Shown: positions 35,562 to 44,108 of the stretch, one piece after another
Layout: each line of letters opens with the position of its first letter
How positions within the stretch are numbered: the stretch's first letter is position 1
DNA from: Tardiphaga alba
Lineage (GTDB): Bacteria; Pseudomonadota; Alphaproteobacteria; Rhizobiales; Xanthobacteraceae
DNA length: 64,000 nt
Assembly: GCF_018279705.1 (NCBI RefSeq)
Contig: NZ_CP036498.1
Location: forward strand, 3,923,001 to 3,987,000
Direction: 5' to 3'
Translations under genes and position numbers: made by a program
The notes under the pieces: model-generated
What the model saw: only the letters and a program-made list of their open reading frames with translations
Databases searched by the model: none
Told to the model about the DNA's origin: nothing

Positions 35562-36218
35562 TCAATGCACGCGGCGCTGCGGGCGCTGCTGATACTGATG
35601 ATGATAGCTCTGACGCTGGGTGTAACCGTGGCGCGGCGCATAGCCCTGACGCGGCGCATAGCCGTGATGCTGCCCATAACCGCGCGGTCCGTAGTGACGT
35701 GATCCGTAGATCACGCGCGGCTGGGTGTAGCGGTGCGACACGTGGCTGCGATAGGCATGGCCATAATGCGCGCGCGGACGCATGCCATATCCATAACGAT
35801 AGCTCGGGCGGCTGTAATTGTTGAGGCGCGGCGTGAACACCACCGGGCCGCTCACGGCGGGGGCGTAGCCGGTGCCATAGCTGTAGTGGTTATATGGATT
35901 GGCGTAAGGACCGCCGTCATAGCGCGGATAACCACGCCAGCCGATGGCGGTTTCCTGATAGGTGGGGACCGGTGCGAACTGGCCGGGACCGCTATAGGTC
36001 GGGCCCTGATTGACGTAATAATACTGGCGGGTCACCGGCGTCGGATCCGCCAGCGTCTGATAGCCCGCATAGCCGTAGCCTGTACCGTAATAGTTGTAGC
36101 CGCCACAGGGCGAGCAGCCGCCGCTATAGTAGCCACCACCGGCCATCGCAGGCGATGCTGCCACACTGACGGCAGCGACGGCAAATGCCGCAGCCCATTT
36201 TGAAATCGTGATACGCAT
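35562..36218 (-). CDS. Secreted Tyr/Gly/His-rich hypothetical protein
   Basis: 218 aa with a clear signal peptide (SKWAAAFAVAAVSVAASPAMAGGG; cleavage likely after AMA at about 26). The mature part is low complexity: a Gly/Tyr/Cys segment (YYSGGCSPCGGYNYYGTGY), a Pro/Tyr middle, and a C-terminal His/Arg/Tyr/Gln tail with repeats of the form RQGYAPRHGYTQRQ. Such proteins are common in bradyrhizobia as small secreted or cell-envelope proteins of unknown role. ATG at 36218 has AGGAGTGCG upstream. No domain is recognised. Confidence 0.72.
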   Translation of the reverse strand: MRITISKWAAAFAVAAVSVAASPAMAGGGYYSGGCSPCGGYNYYGTGYGYAGYQTLADPTPVTRQYYYVNQGPTYSGPGQFAPVPTYQETAIGWRGYPRYDGGPYANPYNHYSYGTGYAPAVSGPVVFTPRLNNYSRPSYRYGYGMRPRAHYGHAYRSHVSHRYTQPRVIYGSRHYGPRGYGQHHGYAPRQGYAPRHGYTQRQSYHHQYQQRPQRRVH

Positions 36219-36264
36219 AACGCACTCCTGTAGGTGTTTTCTTTTTTGGTGATTGAAACTGATG

Positions 36265-36687
36265 TCAGCGTCGCTCGATCGGCGGAGCGACGAGAACCTC
36301 TGGGGGATTCATCGGCACGTCGTTGTGTCCCATTGGGGCCGATCTCGCCGACCAGTGCTCGTGGAAACTCGGCGCGGGCTCCGGCAGCTTGCGGTTGGCG
36401 GGTGGCTCGATTTCAAGACGCCCGTAGCCGGGTTTGTGGCCCAGGCTTGGATAATATCGACCGACATTCGGCACGGGGTCGATCGGTCGGCCCCCATAGA
36501 TGGTCGGCTGGATATGGATACGGTTCTGCAGGCCCCAGTCGCCCTCGATGACGCGATAGGATGCATCGACGCCGTTGATGATGATTGGCACGCCTGGGCG
36601 GCCGGGAATTACGATATTGAATCCGTCCGCAGCCATGGCCGGCAGCGTCGTGGCGATCGTAAGCAGCAGTGCCGGGATGACCCGCAT
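36265..36687 (-). CDS. Secreted hypothetical protein
   Basis: 140 aa from ATG at 36687. A signal peptide is evident (RVIPALLLTIATTLPAMAADG, cleavage after AMA). The mature part has FNIVIPGRPGVPIIINGVDA and a proline-rich tail ending EVLVAPPIERR. No known domain is seen. It lies 46 bases after the Tyr-rich protein's start on the same strand, so the two may share a transcript. A start 12 codons upstream is possible but would bury the signal peptide. Confidence 0.68.
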   Translation of the reverse strand: MRVIPALLLTIATTLPAMAADGFNIVIPGRPGVPIIINGVDASYRVIEGDWGLQNRIHIQPTIYGGRPIDPVPNVGRYYPSLGHKPGYGRLEIEPPANRKLPEPAPSFHEHWSARSAPMGHNDVPMNPPEVLVAPPIERR

Positions 36688-36966
36688 GATGGTGTCCTGC
36701 GTTGTTGGCGGTACGATAGTCAAAGGCTTGGCAGGATGGGTTAAAGGCGCGCGCCAAACTGCCGGTAAGCCTAACGCGTAAGCATTCGGGCAAGTTCAAA
36801 TGCGATCCATCGGCGAAGCAGGCCGTTAACGCCTCTGGGGGACATGCCGGCGACATGGGAAATCGCCCGACGAAAGCCACCGCATCTTGCGGATCACCGG
36901 GTGGCCGGACATGATCTGGTCCGTCGCCGTCACCACGGCCATCCATCCGCTTCCGGAGATTTCCCG

Positions 36967-37230
36967 ATGAAGATCCTCAGTGCCGCCATCATCCTCTCGA
37001 CGCTGGTCGCCACCCCGGCGCTCGCAAAGCACTGGAAGCACCACCGTCATGGCGAGACCTTCGTCTTCGCCGCGCCCGGCCAGCCCTACAAGATCCGGTT
37101 CGACCACAATTACGGCCCAGGCCTCACGGCGGGGACATTCGCCTATTATGACGGCCCCCTCTCCCGCCGGTGCAAGCAGTCGGCCGCAGCCTATCGCGGC
37201 CAGGACGGCCGGGCGCATCCGTGCTTCTAA
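36967..37230 (+). CDS. Small secreted hypothetical protein
   Basis: 87 aa from ATG at 36967 with GGAGATTTCCCG just before it. Signal peptide KILSAAIILSTLVATPALAKHW, cleaved after ALA. The mature part is short and basic (KHWKHHRHGE...), with cysteines near the C-terminus (RRCKQ and HPCF) that could form a disulfide. Function unknown. It ends 20 bases before tRNA-Thr on the opposite strand. Confidence 0.68.
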   Translation: MKILSAAIILSTLVATPALAKHWKHHRHGETFVFAAPGQPYKIRFDHNYGPGLTAGTFAYYDGPLSRRCKQSAAAYRGQDGRAHPCF

Positions 37231-37249
37231 ATGAGACGAATCGGGGGGC

Positions 37250-37324
37250 TGGTGCCGGCTGAGGGGATTGAACCCCCGACCTTCGGTTTACAAAACCGCT
37301 GCTCTACCGCTGAGCTAAGCCGGC
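37250..37324 (-). tRNA. tRNA-Thr (anticodon TGT)
   Basis: 75 bases including encoded CCA. On the minus strand it starts GCCGGCTTAGCTCAGCGG and ends CCTCAGCCGGCACCA; the acceptor arms GCCGGC/GCCGGC pair. The anticodon loop TTTGTAA gives TGT, threonine. The T arm contains GGTTCAATC. The top pair of the anticodon stem (G27/A43) is mismatched by my reading, which I would check. Confidence 0.92.
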
Positions 37325-37480
37325 TGCAGAATCAATAAGTTAGAGCCGCTCTGGAGCACGTCGGAGGTGCTGACGGGCGGCTGCATCCTGCTTCGCGCCG
37401 TCCATTATCAGAGTTGTCCGCGCACCGCTATGGGGACGGCGCCGTTATCGACGTTTACGGCCCGACCCATTGCATACGGC

Positions 37481-37588
37481 TCAGAGCCGCCCGCAGAGCA
37501 GCAGGACGTTGACCGCACACGCGCCCAACAGGGCGACCGCGAGCGCCATCTGCACCCCGTCGCACCAGATATGGTTGATCATCTTCAT
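37481..37588 (-). CDS. Possible 35-aa hydrophobic small protein
   Basis: ATG at 37588 opens a frame of 35 codons: MKMINHIWCDGVQMALAV followed by a hydrophobic run (ALLGACAVNVLLLC) and GRL. It could be a single-span membrane microprotein. The rest of 37325-37766 holds only the porin terminator. There is no clear ribosome-binding site and no family match known to me, so it may be chance. Confidence 0.28.
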   Translation of the reverse strand: MKMINHIWCDGVQMALAVALLGACAVNVLLLCGRL

Positions 37589-37701
37589 CGCCTGCAGACC
37601 ATCTGGCGATTCTAGGCCGCGAGTCTCGCGGCTTATTTTTTTCGGGGTTTAGGACTCGTTTACCTTCGATTCCACCGGCGGGCGGTCCCTTTCGGGCAAA
37701 C

Positions 37702-37730
37702 AAAAAGGCCGGCGTGATGCCGGCCTTTCC
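37702..37730 (-). terminator. Rho-independent terminator of the porin gene
   Basis: AAAGGCCGGC and GCCGGCCTTT form a 10-bp stem with loop GTGAT; reading on the minus strand the stem is followed by TTTTTG. It lies 37 bases after the porin stop. Confidence 0.82.
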
Positions 37731-37766
37731 GCAGAACCGGAACCCCGGTTCGTATCTGCAAAGTGC

Positions 37767-38489
37767 TCAGTACTTGGCGACCATCGGGCCACCCCAGCCG
37801 AAGCGATAGTTCAGGCCGGCCTTGATGGTGTGCTCGTCGTTGTTGAAGCTCGTCACGCCGGCCGGGAAAGCCGTCGAGGTGAGCGTCGTGTTGCCGAAGT
37901 TGTAGTACTGGTACTCGATCTTGCCCGACCAGCTCGGCGTGAACATGTATTCGAGACCACCGCCGACGGTGTAGCCGCTCTTGTTGTTGCCATCGACGAT
38001 AACGGGCGTCGAGCCCACGACATTCGACGCGACAGTTAGATCGTTATTGCCACGCCAGGCGTAACCGCCCTTGGCGTACAGCATGGTCGGACCCCAGGTG
38101 TAGCCGAGGCGACCGGTGACCGAGCCGAGCTCGCTATTGTTGCCGACCACGGTGGTGCCGTTGGAATACAGGAAGCCGGTATTGCTGCTGCCCATCCAGC
38201 TGTAATTGGCCTCGATGCCGAGCACCCAGTTGGTGGCGAACTGATAATCGTAGCCGCCCTGCACGCCGCCCATGAAGCGACCGCTGTCACCGATGATGCT
38301 GTTGCTGTCGCCGAAGGCGCCGCCGACGTGACCGCCGATGTAGAAGCCGGTCCAGTTATAGACAACGGCCGGAGCCGTGTAGGCCGGTGCCTTGGTGTAG
38401 GTGCGAGCCGGAAGATCGGCGGCGAAAGCGGAGCTGGATGCGGCAGCAACAGCGACGATGGCCGATGCGCTCAGCAGAAACTTTTTCAT
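37767..38489 (-). CDS. Omp25/31-like outer-membrane beta-barrel protein
   Basis: 240 aa. Signal peptide MKKFLLSASAIVAVAAASSS ending FAADLP. The mature protein begins with the family hallmark VYNWTGFYIGGHVGGAF, continues with alternating beta-strand segments (GGYDYQFATNWVLGIEANYS, GRLGYTWGPTMLYAKGGYAW, GLEYMFTPSWSGKIEYQYYN) and ends in an aromatic, barrel-closing strand GLNYRFGWGGPMVAKY. This matches the small eight-stranded porin-like proteins of rhizobia and Brucella. It is monocistronic with its own terminator; a 283-base upstream gap with no other gene should contain the promoter. Confidence 0.88.
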   Translation of the reverse strand: MKKFLLSASAIVAVAAASSSAFAADLPARTYTKAPAYTAPAVVYNWTGFYIGGHVGGAFGDSNSIIGDSGRFMGGVQGGYDYQFATNWVLGIEANYSWMGSSNTGFLYSNGTTVVGNNSELGSVTGRLGYTWGPTMLYAKGGYAWRGNNDLTVASNVVGSTPVIVDGNNKSGYTVGGGLEYMFTPSWSGKIEYQYYNFGNTTLTSTAFPAGVTSFNNDEHTIKAGLNYRFGWGGPMVAKY

Positions 38490-38772
38490 TTGAAATCCCC
38501 TGTGTTGCGTTGTGACGGTCAGAAAACAACGTGGCGGGAGTTTGGTTGCTTCGCGGCGTTCCCTGTCACATCGATCATTATCGAGTGCGACATAGTAGCA
38601 ACACTTTCCGTTCCATTCATTTTCGTGCGGATCGGCACGTGATTTGGTTCAACGCTCACGGGAACTTGATGCCGATTTATGTGTTGTAACGGTACCCAGG
38701 CGTTTCGTGCGCTTTTTTGGCGCGCGATACGTTCAGTGGATTGAGGCTGCAACAGCCGCACGCCTCCCCGAC

Positions 38773-39189
38773 TTAGCGGCTCATTTTCTCCAATTCCGGA
38801 AACGCGACATAGGTCGCGCCTGCGCATAGCTCGGCGCCGTTCTCGACCACGCGATCAAGCCGTCCATCGACGAAAGCAACACCACGTTCTTGCTGCGGGG
38901 TATAACGGCCGTTGAAGTCCTTCGCGCTGTAGCGAATGCAGGACACATAGCGCGGGCTGCCGCCGACCGTGCGCTGCACCGGCTCGGAGATACTCGCTCC
39001 TCGCACGCCGACGGGATCGTTCAGATAGGTGCGCATGAAAGCGAGAAGATCGGTCCGATAGTTCGTCGGAAATGGCTGATTGCCGCTGGCGCTTTCAATG
39101 AAGCTGATATTTCCGCTTGGCCCGCCACAGGCACAAAGGCCAATCGGCAATATGATCGCGATCACGCGCGCTGATTTCTTCAAGCTCAT
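38773..39189 (-). CDS. Putative lipoprotein of unknown function
   Basis: 138 aa from ATG at 39189. A short basic start (MSLKKSAR) leads to a hydrophobic segment and a lipobox-like LCAC, so the second cysteine would be lipidated after signal peptidase II cleavage. The mature part contains NYRTDLLAFMRTYLNDPVGV and PRYVSCIRYSAKDFNGRY, a pattern seen in small alphaproteobacterial envelope proteins of unknown role. Two more cysteines may pair. An earlier ATG eight codons upstream is possible. Confidence 0.7.
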   Translation of the reverse strand: MSLKKSARVIAIILPIGLCACGGPSGNISFIESASGNQPFPTNYRTDLLAFMRTYLNDPVGVRGASISEPVQRTVGGSPRYVSCIRYSAKDFNGRYTPQQERGVAFVDGRLDRVVENGAELCAGATYVAFPELEKMSR

Positions 39190-39420
39190 CCGTCCATGCC
39201 CGTCCATGTTCATTGACGGTCTAGACGGTTCATCGGCAGATGTGAATTACGATCTCTACGGCATCAGCAGCGGTCCGCCCCGCCCCTTCTGGGGACGCAG
39301 AAGGAACGGGGCAGCCGTTAGACTCCGTGATCACAGCTGGGCAATGTGACACTGCGACCACGGAGCTCCTCGACCGTGTTTGTGCACGGTTTTGGACTGA
39401 AAGACGTCGTGTGTTCGCGA

Positions 39421-39639
39421 CTAATGCCGGCCCAGCTTCCTGTGAAAGTGGAAATGCGGACGGACATGGCGGTGATAGCGATCGAGGCGATGATCGTGAT
39501 GGCGGTGGATCATCTGCGCCCGAGCATCCAGAGCATGATGATGTCGATGCGCATGTCTGGCAGGGCCGAAACCGCCTGCAAATGCCGGTGCGGCCAGAAC
39601 GGACACGGCAATCAGGGCGGCTGAAAACGTTTTCAACAT
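39421..39639 (-). CDS. Small secreted histidine-rich protein
   Basis: 72 aa. Signal peptide MLKTFSAALIAVSVLAAPAF ending AGG, ATG at 39639 with CAGGAGACGACC upstream. The mature ~50 residues are almost a third histidine (HAHRHHHALDARAQMIHRHH, then DRYHRHVRPHFHFHRKLGRH), suggesting metal binding in the periplasm, for example Ni, Cu or Zn; this is inference from composition. No metal transporter is adjacent. Confidence 0.65.
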   Translation of the reverse strand: MLKTFSAALIAVSVLAAPAFAGGFGPARHAHRHHHALDARAQMIHRHHDHRLDRYHRHVRPHFHFHRKLGRH

Positions 39640-39909
39640 GGTCGTCTCCTGTCGATGCGATCTGGAGGTGACCGGTCGGTGGCCCGGGCTCGTCGATCAA
39701 TACCCACAGACTAGGCAGGCCGTTCTGAACCGACGCTGACTTCGCCATGCAGCATCCGTTCATTTGGGTGAAATTGCCGTCATCGCCAATAACGAGACAC
39801 CGTCTGCAGATCGATTGCGGGAATGTTCACCGCGTCACGGTGTTGCTCTCGGTGTTCACAACCGCTGGCTTCCGTGCCAGACTATTCCCGCTGTAAACAG
39901 GAGCGCTGC

Positions 39910-40458
39910 ATGACCAAGTCTCTGATCCGGCTGACCACCCTCGCAATGCTTTCCGCGGCCATCGCCGCGCCTTCGCTTTCCACCGCTTTCGCCGCAGGAA
40001 GCGATACGCCATCCACGCCGCCTGCATCCGACTCCAAGAAGGGCAGCAAGGACAAGAAGCACAATGAGACCAGGCCCGACGAGCGCGCTTTCCTCGATGC
40101 CTATCGCACGGCCTATGTAACGATCTACGACAAGCACGATTACACATCCGCCATCGCGCAATTGAAGGCGCTCAAGCAGGATGATCGCGCCGACGTCGCC
40201 AACCTGATCGGCTACTCCTATCGCAAGCTCGGCGACTACAAGGTGTCACAGGCTTACTACGAGCGTGCGCTGAAGGCCGACCCGAACCATGCCCGCACCT
40301 GGCAATATTACGGCCTCTGGCAGATCGAACAGGGCAATCGCGATCAGGCCCAGTATCACCTGAGCAAGCTCGCCTCGCTCACCGGCAAGGATTCGGCCGA
40401 GTACAAGTCGCTGTCTGACGCTCTTGCGCAGACTCCGGGCACAGGGCTCACCTACTGA
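39910..40458 (+). CDS. Secreted TPR-repeat protein
   Basis: 182 aa from ATG at 39910 with AGGAGCGCTGC upstream. Signal peptide to about 29 (IAAPSLSTAFAAG), then a Ser/Lys-rich linker (SDSKKGSKDKKHNE) and two to three tetratricopeptide repeats: AYVTIYDKHDYTSAIAQL, ANLIGYSYRKLGDYKVSQAYYERALKADPNH and WQYYGLWQIEQGNRDQAQYHLSKL. TPRs bind other proteins; this one should work in the periplasm. Partner unknown. Confidence 0.82.
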   Translation: MTKSLIRLTTLAMLSAAIAAPSLSTAFAAGSDTPSTPPASDSKKGSKDKKHNETRPDERAFLDAYRTAYVTIYDKHDYTSAIAQLKALKQDDRADVANLIGYSYRKLGDYKVSQAYYERALKADPNHARTWQYYGLWQIEQGNRDQAQYHLSKLASLTGKDSAEYKSLSDALAQTPGTGLTY

Positions 40459-40670
40459 TCCCGTTCGCGGATCAGTCCAGGCCGGCGCGGCCCCGCGGGT
40501 TGCGCCGGCCTTTGCATGGGCGGTAACCATCCAGCAGCTGCCCTCTCGACAGATCGCACCGAACTGCCGTTAACTGTGGCTCGACAACGACCCGAGCGGT
40601 CGATACAGACACGCGCGATGACGCATTCGACGTCATGGAGCGTTCGAGCTGAAGGCCTGCGACCCCTGCC

Positions 40671-41450
40671 ATGACCCCGTCCAAGCGTTTCGACCGGATC
40701 GCCTTCGTCGCGAGCAACAGCGCCGACGCACAGGCCGCGCTCGAACAACTCACGCAGATCTACGGCAATGTCGACCCGACCGAGGCCGACGTCATCGTCG
40801 CGCTCGGTGGCGATGGCCTGATGTTGAAGACGCTGCACGATCACATGCGCACCGGCAAGCCGATCTACGGGATGCATCGCGGCACGGTCGGCTTCCTGAT
40901 GAACGAGTTTTCGACCATCGACCTGCATGCCCGCCTCGCGGCTGCCAAGGACACGCTGATCAATCCGCTCCTGATGCGCGCGACCGACGTGGACGGAAAC
41001 GTGCATATCCATCACGCCATCAACGAGGTCTCGCTGTTTCGCCAGACCCATCAAGCCGCACGCCTGCGCATCCTGATCGACGAACGCGAACGGATGGCCG
41101 AATTGGTCGCCGACGGGATCCTCGTCGCCACCCCTGCCGGCTCGACTGCGTATAACCTGTCGGCGCAAGGCCCGATCCTGCCGATCAATGCGCCGTTGCT
41201 GGCGCTCACGCCGATCAGCGCTTTCCGTCCGCGGCGCTGGCGCGGCGCCCTGCTGCCAAACACCGCCTTTGTGGTGTTCGAGGTGCTCGAAGGCGACAAG
41301 CGGCCGGTTGCCGCGGTCGCGGATCATGACGAAGCGCGCAACGTGCGCCGCGTCGAAATCATCTCCGACAAGACGATCTCGATGCGCATGATGTTCGACC
41401 CCGGCCATAGTCTGGAAGAACGGATCCTGAGCGAGCAATTCGGGTATTGA
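40671..41450 (+). CDS. nadK: NAD kinase
   Basis: 259 aa, ATG at 40671. It phosphorylates NAD+ to NADP+ in the cytoplasm. Signatures: [15 protein letters not shown] (the GGDG box with the catalytic Asp), [26 protein letters not shown] (the conserved Asn-Glu), and [20 protein letters not shown] (the GSTAYN segment binding NAD). The length fits the compact alphaproteobacterial enzyme. It is intact and followed at 85 bases by the response-regulator gene. Confidence 0.95.
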   Translation: MTPSKRFDRIAFVASNSADAQAALEQLTQIYGNVDPTEADVIVALGGDGLMLKTLHDHMRTGKPIYGMHRGTVGFLMNEFSTIDLHARLAAAKDTLINPLLMRATDVDGNVHIHHAINEVSLFRQTHQAARLRILIDERERMAELVADGILVATPAGSTAYNLSAQGPILPINAPLLALTPISAFRPRRWRGALLPNTAFVVFEVLEGDKRPVAAVADHDEARNVRRVEIISDKTISMRMMFDPGHSLEERILSEQFGY

Positions 41451-41534
41451 GGCGCCTGCGACGCCCCTCAACCCTTCATTAACTGCCCGCCGGCTATGGT
41501 TAACACGGAGTAACCGCCCGGACCGAGCCGTTCC

Positions 41535-42080
41535 ATGTTCCGCATCGACTTCAACAAGCTTCGCTTTCTGGTTTGCGACGACAATCCGCATATGCGGCGC
41601 ATTCTGCGCACGCTGCTGCATTCGTTCGGCGCCCGCGAAGTCTATGAAGCCGAAGACGGCGCCACCGCGCTGGAAATGTACAGCCATTATGTGCCGGACA
41701 TCGTGATCGCAGACTGGGCGATGCCCATCTTCGACGGCCTCGAACTCACGCAGATGATCCGTCAGCCGGATTCGAAGGGCAATCCCTACGCGCCGATCAT
41801 CATGCTCAGCGCACATTCCGAAAAACGCCGCGTCACCATGGCGCGCGATGCCGGCGTCACCGAATTCCTCGCCAAGCCGATTTCCGCGAAGGCGCTCTAT
41901 CAGCGCATCATGAGCGTGGTGGCGCATCCCCGCCCCTTCATCAAGACGAAGAACTTCTTCGGACCGGATCGCCGTCGCAACACCACCGTTGCCTATATCG
42001 GCCCCGAACGCCGGAATGGCGGCGATGCCGAAGTGCTCCAGCAGCCGTCACTGCTGGATAAAGCCCGCGTCACAAGCTAG
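41535..42080 (+). CDS. CheY-like response regulator
   Basis: 181 aa. An N-terminal receiver domain has the acidic pair (FLVCDDNPHM, 14-18), the phosphoacceptor Asp in DIVIADWAMPIFDGLEL (about 59), Ser in IIMLSAHSEKR, and Lys in EFLAKPISAKALYQRI. The C-terminal ~50 residues (NFFGPDRRRN...YIGPERRNGG) are a short tail with two G-P-[DE]-R-R repeats and no DNA-binding domain. It probably acts in a phosphorelay with the Hpt-like protein encoded 25 bases downstream. Confidence 0.88.
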   Translation: MFRIDFNKLRFLVCDDNPHMRRILRTLLHSFGAREVYEAEDGATALEMYSHYVPDIVIADWAMPIFDGLELTQMIRQPDSKGNPYAPIIMLSAHSEKRRVTMARDAGVTEFLAKPISAKALYQRIMSVVAHPRPFIKTKNFFGPDRRRNTTVAYIGPERRNGGDAEVLQQPSLLDKARVTS

Positions 42081-42105
42081 CCCGCCCAGTTCTGGAGAAC
42101 GACAA

Positions 42106-42684
42106 ATGGCTAAGGACAAGGTGCAGGCTCCGAAGATCGAGACTTTTGCCGATCATCATGTCATCACGCCGCCGAACACGTTGAAACACGCGGTCCGCCG
42201 CGTCATCGATCGCGAGCTCGACGACCCTGTCGCACGCGCCGAACAGGCGCTCGCCAATCTGTCCGGCGAGTTCAAGACGTGGATGCAGGCCGAATGCGAC
42301 CGCCTCGCTGCTGCGCATGCAGCCATTGTCAAGAACGGCTTTTCTCCGCAAACCCGTGGCGAACTGTTCCGCGCAGCGCATGACATCAAGGGTGATGCCC
42401 CGACCTTCGGCTTCCCGGCCGCCGGCGCTGCCGCAGAGAGCCTGTGCCGCATCCTCGACCACGCCCCCGATCTCGACGCGATCCCGGCGGACCTGCTGCA
42501 GCATCATGTGGACGCCGTGCAGGCCATTGTGCGCGAGCACAACACCATCGAGAAGGCTGGCGTCGCGAACGAGCTCAGCAGCCGCCTGCGCGGGATTGCC
42601 GATGAGTTCCTGAAGGCAGTGAACCAGGACCGCCCCGATCATCTCGAAGCAATCCTGGCGCCCAGCATCGCCCCGGCGGAATAG
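42106..42684 (+). CDS. Hpt-domain phosphotransfer protein
   Basis: 192 aa, ATG at 42106 behind CTGGAGAACG. The helical core has FRAAHDIKGDAPTFGFPAAG, the histidine phosphotransfer motif (HxxKG with the phosphorylated His at about residue 91), followed by LCRILDHAP. It lies 25 bases after the receiver-domain gene, so the pair most likely passes phosphate between them or to a separate kinase. The ~80-residue N-terminal extension is unrecognised. No kinase is adjacent. Confidence 0.82.
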   Translation: MAKDKVQAPKIETFADHHVITPPNTLKHAVRRVIDRELDDPVARAEQALANLSGEFKTWMQAECDRLAAAHAAIVKNGFSPQTRGELFRAAHDIKGDAPTFGFPAAGAAAESLCRILDHAPDLDAIPADLLQHHVDAVQAIVREHNTIEKAGVANELSSRLRGIADEFLKAVNQDRPDHLEAILAPSIAPAE

Positions 42685-42710
42685 GCGTCGCCTCTCTCAG
42701 CACCTGAAAC

Positions 42711-42736
42711 AAAAAGTGCCCGGCACAAGGCCGGGC
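42711..42736 (-). terminator. Terminator between convergent Hpt and DUF2336 genes
   Basis: GCCCGGC-ACAAG-GCCGGGC forms the stem at 42718-42736; on the minus strand it is followed by ACTTTTTG, so it is best placed to end the DUF2336 gene, 41 bases upstream. It may work weakly in the other direction. Confidence 0.75.
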
Positions 42737-42776
42737 ATCATGATTGTCGCATCATTGCACGCGTCGCTGCGTCGGA

Positions 42777-43940
42777 CTACGCAGCGATCGCCTGGTCATC
42801 GTCGTAATATGCGGCGAGTTCGTCGCAGAATACCCGGGCTTCCTCGCGCGCGGATTCCACCGCGAAACGGCGCAGCAGAATGAGCAGTGGCTCCGATGCC
42901 GCCGGATCCGTCTCGCACATTGTCAGCACACGCTCGACCATGCGGCGACGCAGGCGCACGGCACCACCGACCGATCCGACGAAGCCGATTTCGTTGCGCG
43001 CTGCGAGTGCCGCACGGAATGCCGGGAAGACGCTCTCCGGCAATCCCGCGCGTACCAGCAGTGCATTGAGGCTGGTGTCGGCGCCGTCATAGACCAGGGC
43101 CGCCACACGGCTCTGCGGCAAGCCGGACAGTTCGACCAGCGCCTGATCGAACAGATCCAGATTGCCCGACAACAGCGCGCGCAGAACCAGCCCTGTGGTC
43201 AGTTGACCAGCTTCACGCAAATGGTGAACGAGGTCGCGCATCTCTTCATCCCGCGAACGCGAGGCGATGTTCACCGTGGAACGCGCCATAGCTTCATCGG
43301 CGATGCGTTCGGCACGATCCGGCGCCAGCCAGTTACGTGCGACAACGAAACGCGTCAGTGTGTCCGAGAGCTTCGCAACCAGCGCCAGGCGGGTCCGTGC
43401 CGGCAACCCATCAAGCGCGAGCATGGCCTCGCGGATGGCGGCAAGATGCCCGTGCCGCTCGACGATGCGATCCCATGAGAACGGGGCGAGTTCTGCGTAA
43501 GGATTTTCAATCAGCTCAAGCGCTGCCGCGGCCGATCCGACTTCAGCGATGGCGGCACAGATCGACGCCGGCAAAGTCATGCGGCGCGCCACAGCGCATT
43601 GCATATCGCTATTGCCGGCAGCGACGATGTCGACGAGATCAGCATCGACCAGGAGCGGCGAATGCTCGAGCACCGGAAGCGCGACGCAGGCCTGGTCCAC
43701 GGCCAATGCCTGCACGATCGCGGGCGGCGCCGATGGCGCCCTGGCGAACACCTCTGCCATCGCCTGTCGCACCAGCGGCGACGGGTCGTCGAGCAGCATC
43801 AGAAGCGCGCCCTCCGCGGCCGCGCGGTCGTCGTCTGACAGATCGGAGAAGATCCAGGCCCGCGCCAGCGAGCGCGTTGCCTCTGCACGTTCGCTCGCGG
43901 GAGCGGTACGAACCCAACTAATGAAATGCCGAACGATCAT
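42777..43940 (-). CDS. DUF2336 domain protein
   Basis: 387 aa from ATG at 43940. A helical repeat protein: SLARAWIFSDLSDDDRAAAE, then MLLDDPSPLVRQAMAEVFAR and repeats of similar HEAT-like helices, typical of DUF2336, common in Alphaproteobacteria and sometimes linked to regulation of motility or surface behaviour. No enzymatic motif is seen. Its position next to the receiver/Hpt pair is suggestive but is not evidence of a joint role. Confidence 0.78.
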   Translation of the reverse strand: MIVRHFISWVRTAPASERAEATRSLARAWIFSDLSDDDRAAAEGALLMLLDDPSPLVRQAMAEVFARAPSAPPAIVQALAVDQACVALPVLEHSPLLVDADLVDIVAAGNSDMQCAVARRMTLPASICAAIAEVGSAAAALELIENPYAELAPFSWDRIVERHGHLAAIREAMLALDGLPARTRLALVAKLSDTLTRFVVARNWLAPDRAERIADEAMARSTVNIASRSRDEEMRDLVHHLREAGQLTTGLVLRALLSGNLDLFDQALVELSGLPQSRVAALVYDGADTSLNALLVRAGLPESVFPAFRAALAARNEIGFVGSVGGAVRLRRRMVERVLTMCETDPAASEPLLILLRRFAVESAREEARVFCDELAAYYDDDQAIAA

Positions 43941-44108
43941 GTTCTGCCGGCCTACGCAACAATACGACACCGGAACGCGATGCCACAGTCAGGGAAAATA
44001 AACCATGGCACTTAACAAAGGGTTCACCATAACTGGCTGGTGTTGTTGAGGTTTTGTTAAGGGAGCGGAGCCGGCATGAGCAACGCGATATGCGCGCTAC
44101 AGAAGAGC

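Noticed and set aside
40452..41927. 491-aa minus-strand open frame
   Set aside because: It is antisense to nadK and the response regulator, both certain. High GC keeps the opposite frame open by chance.
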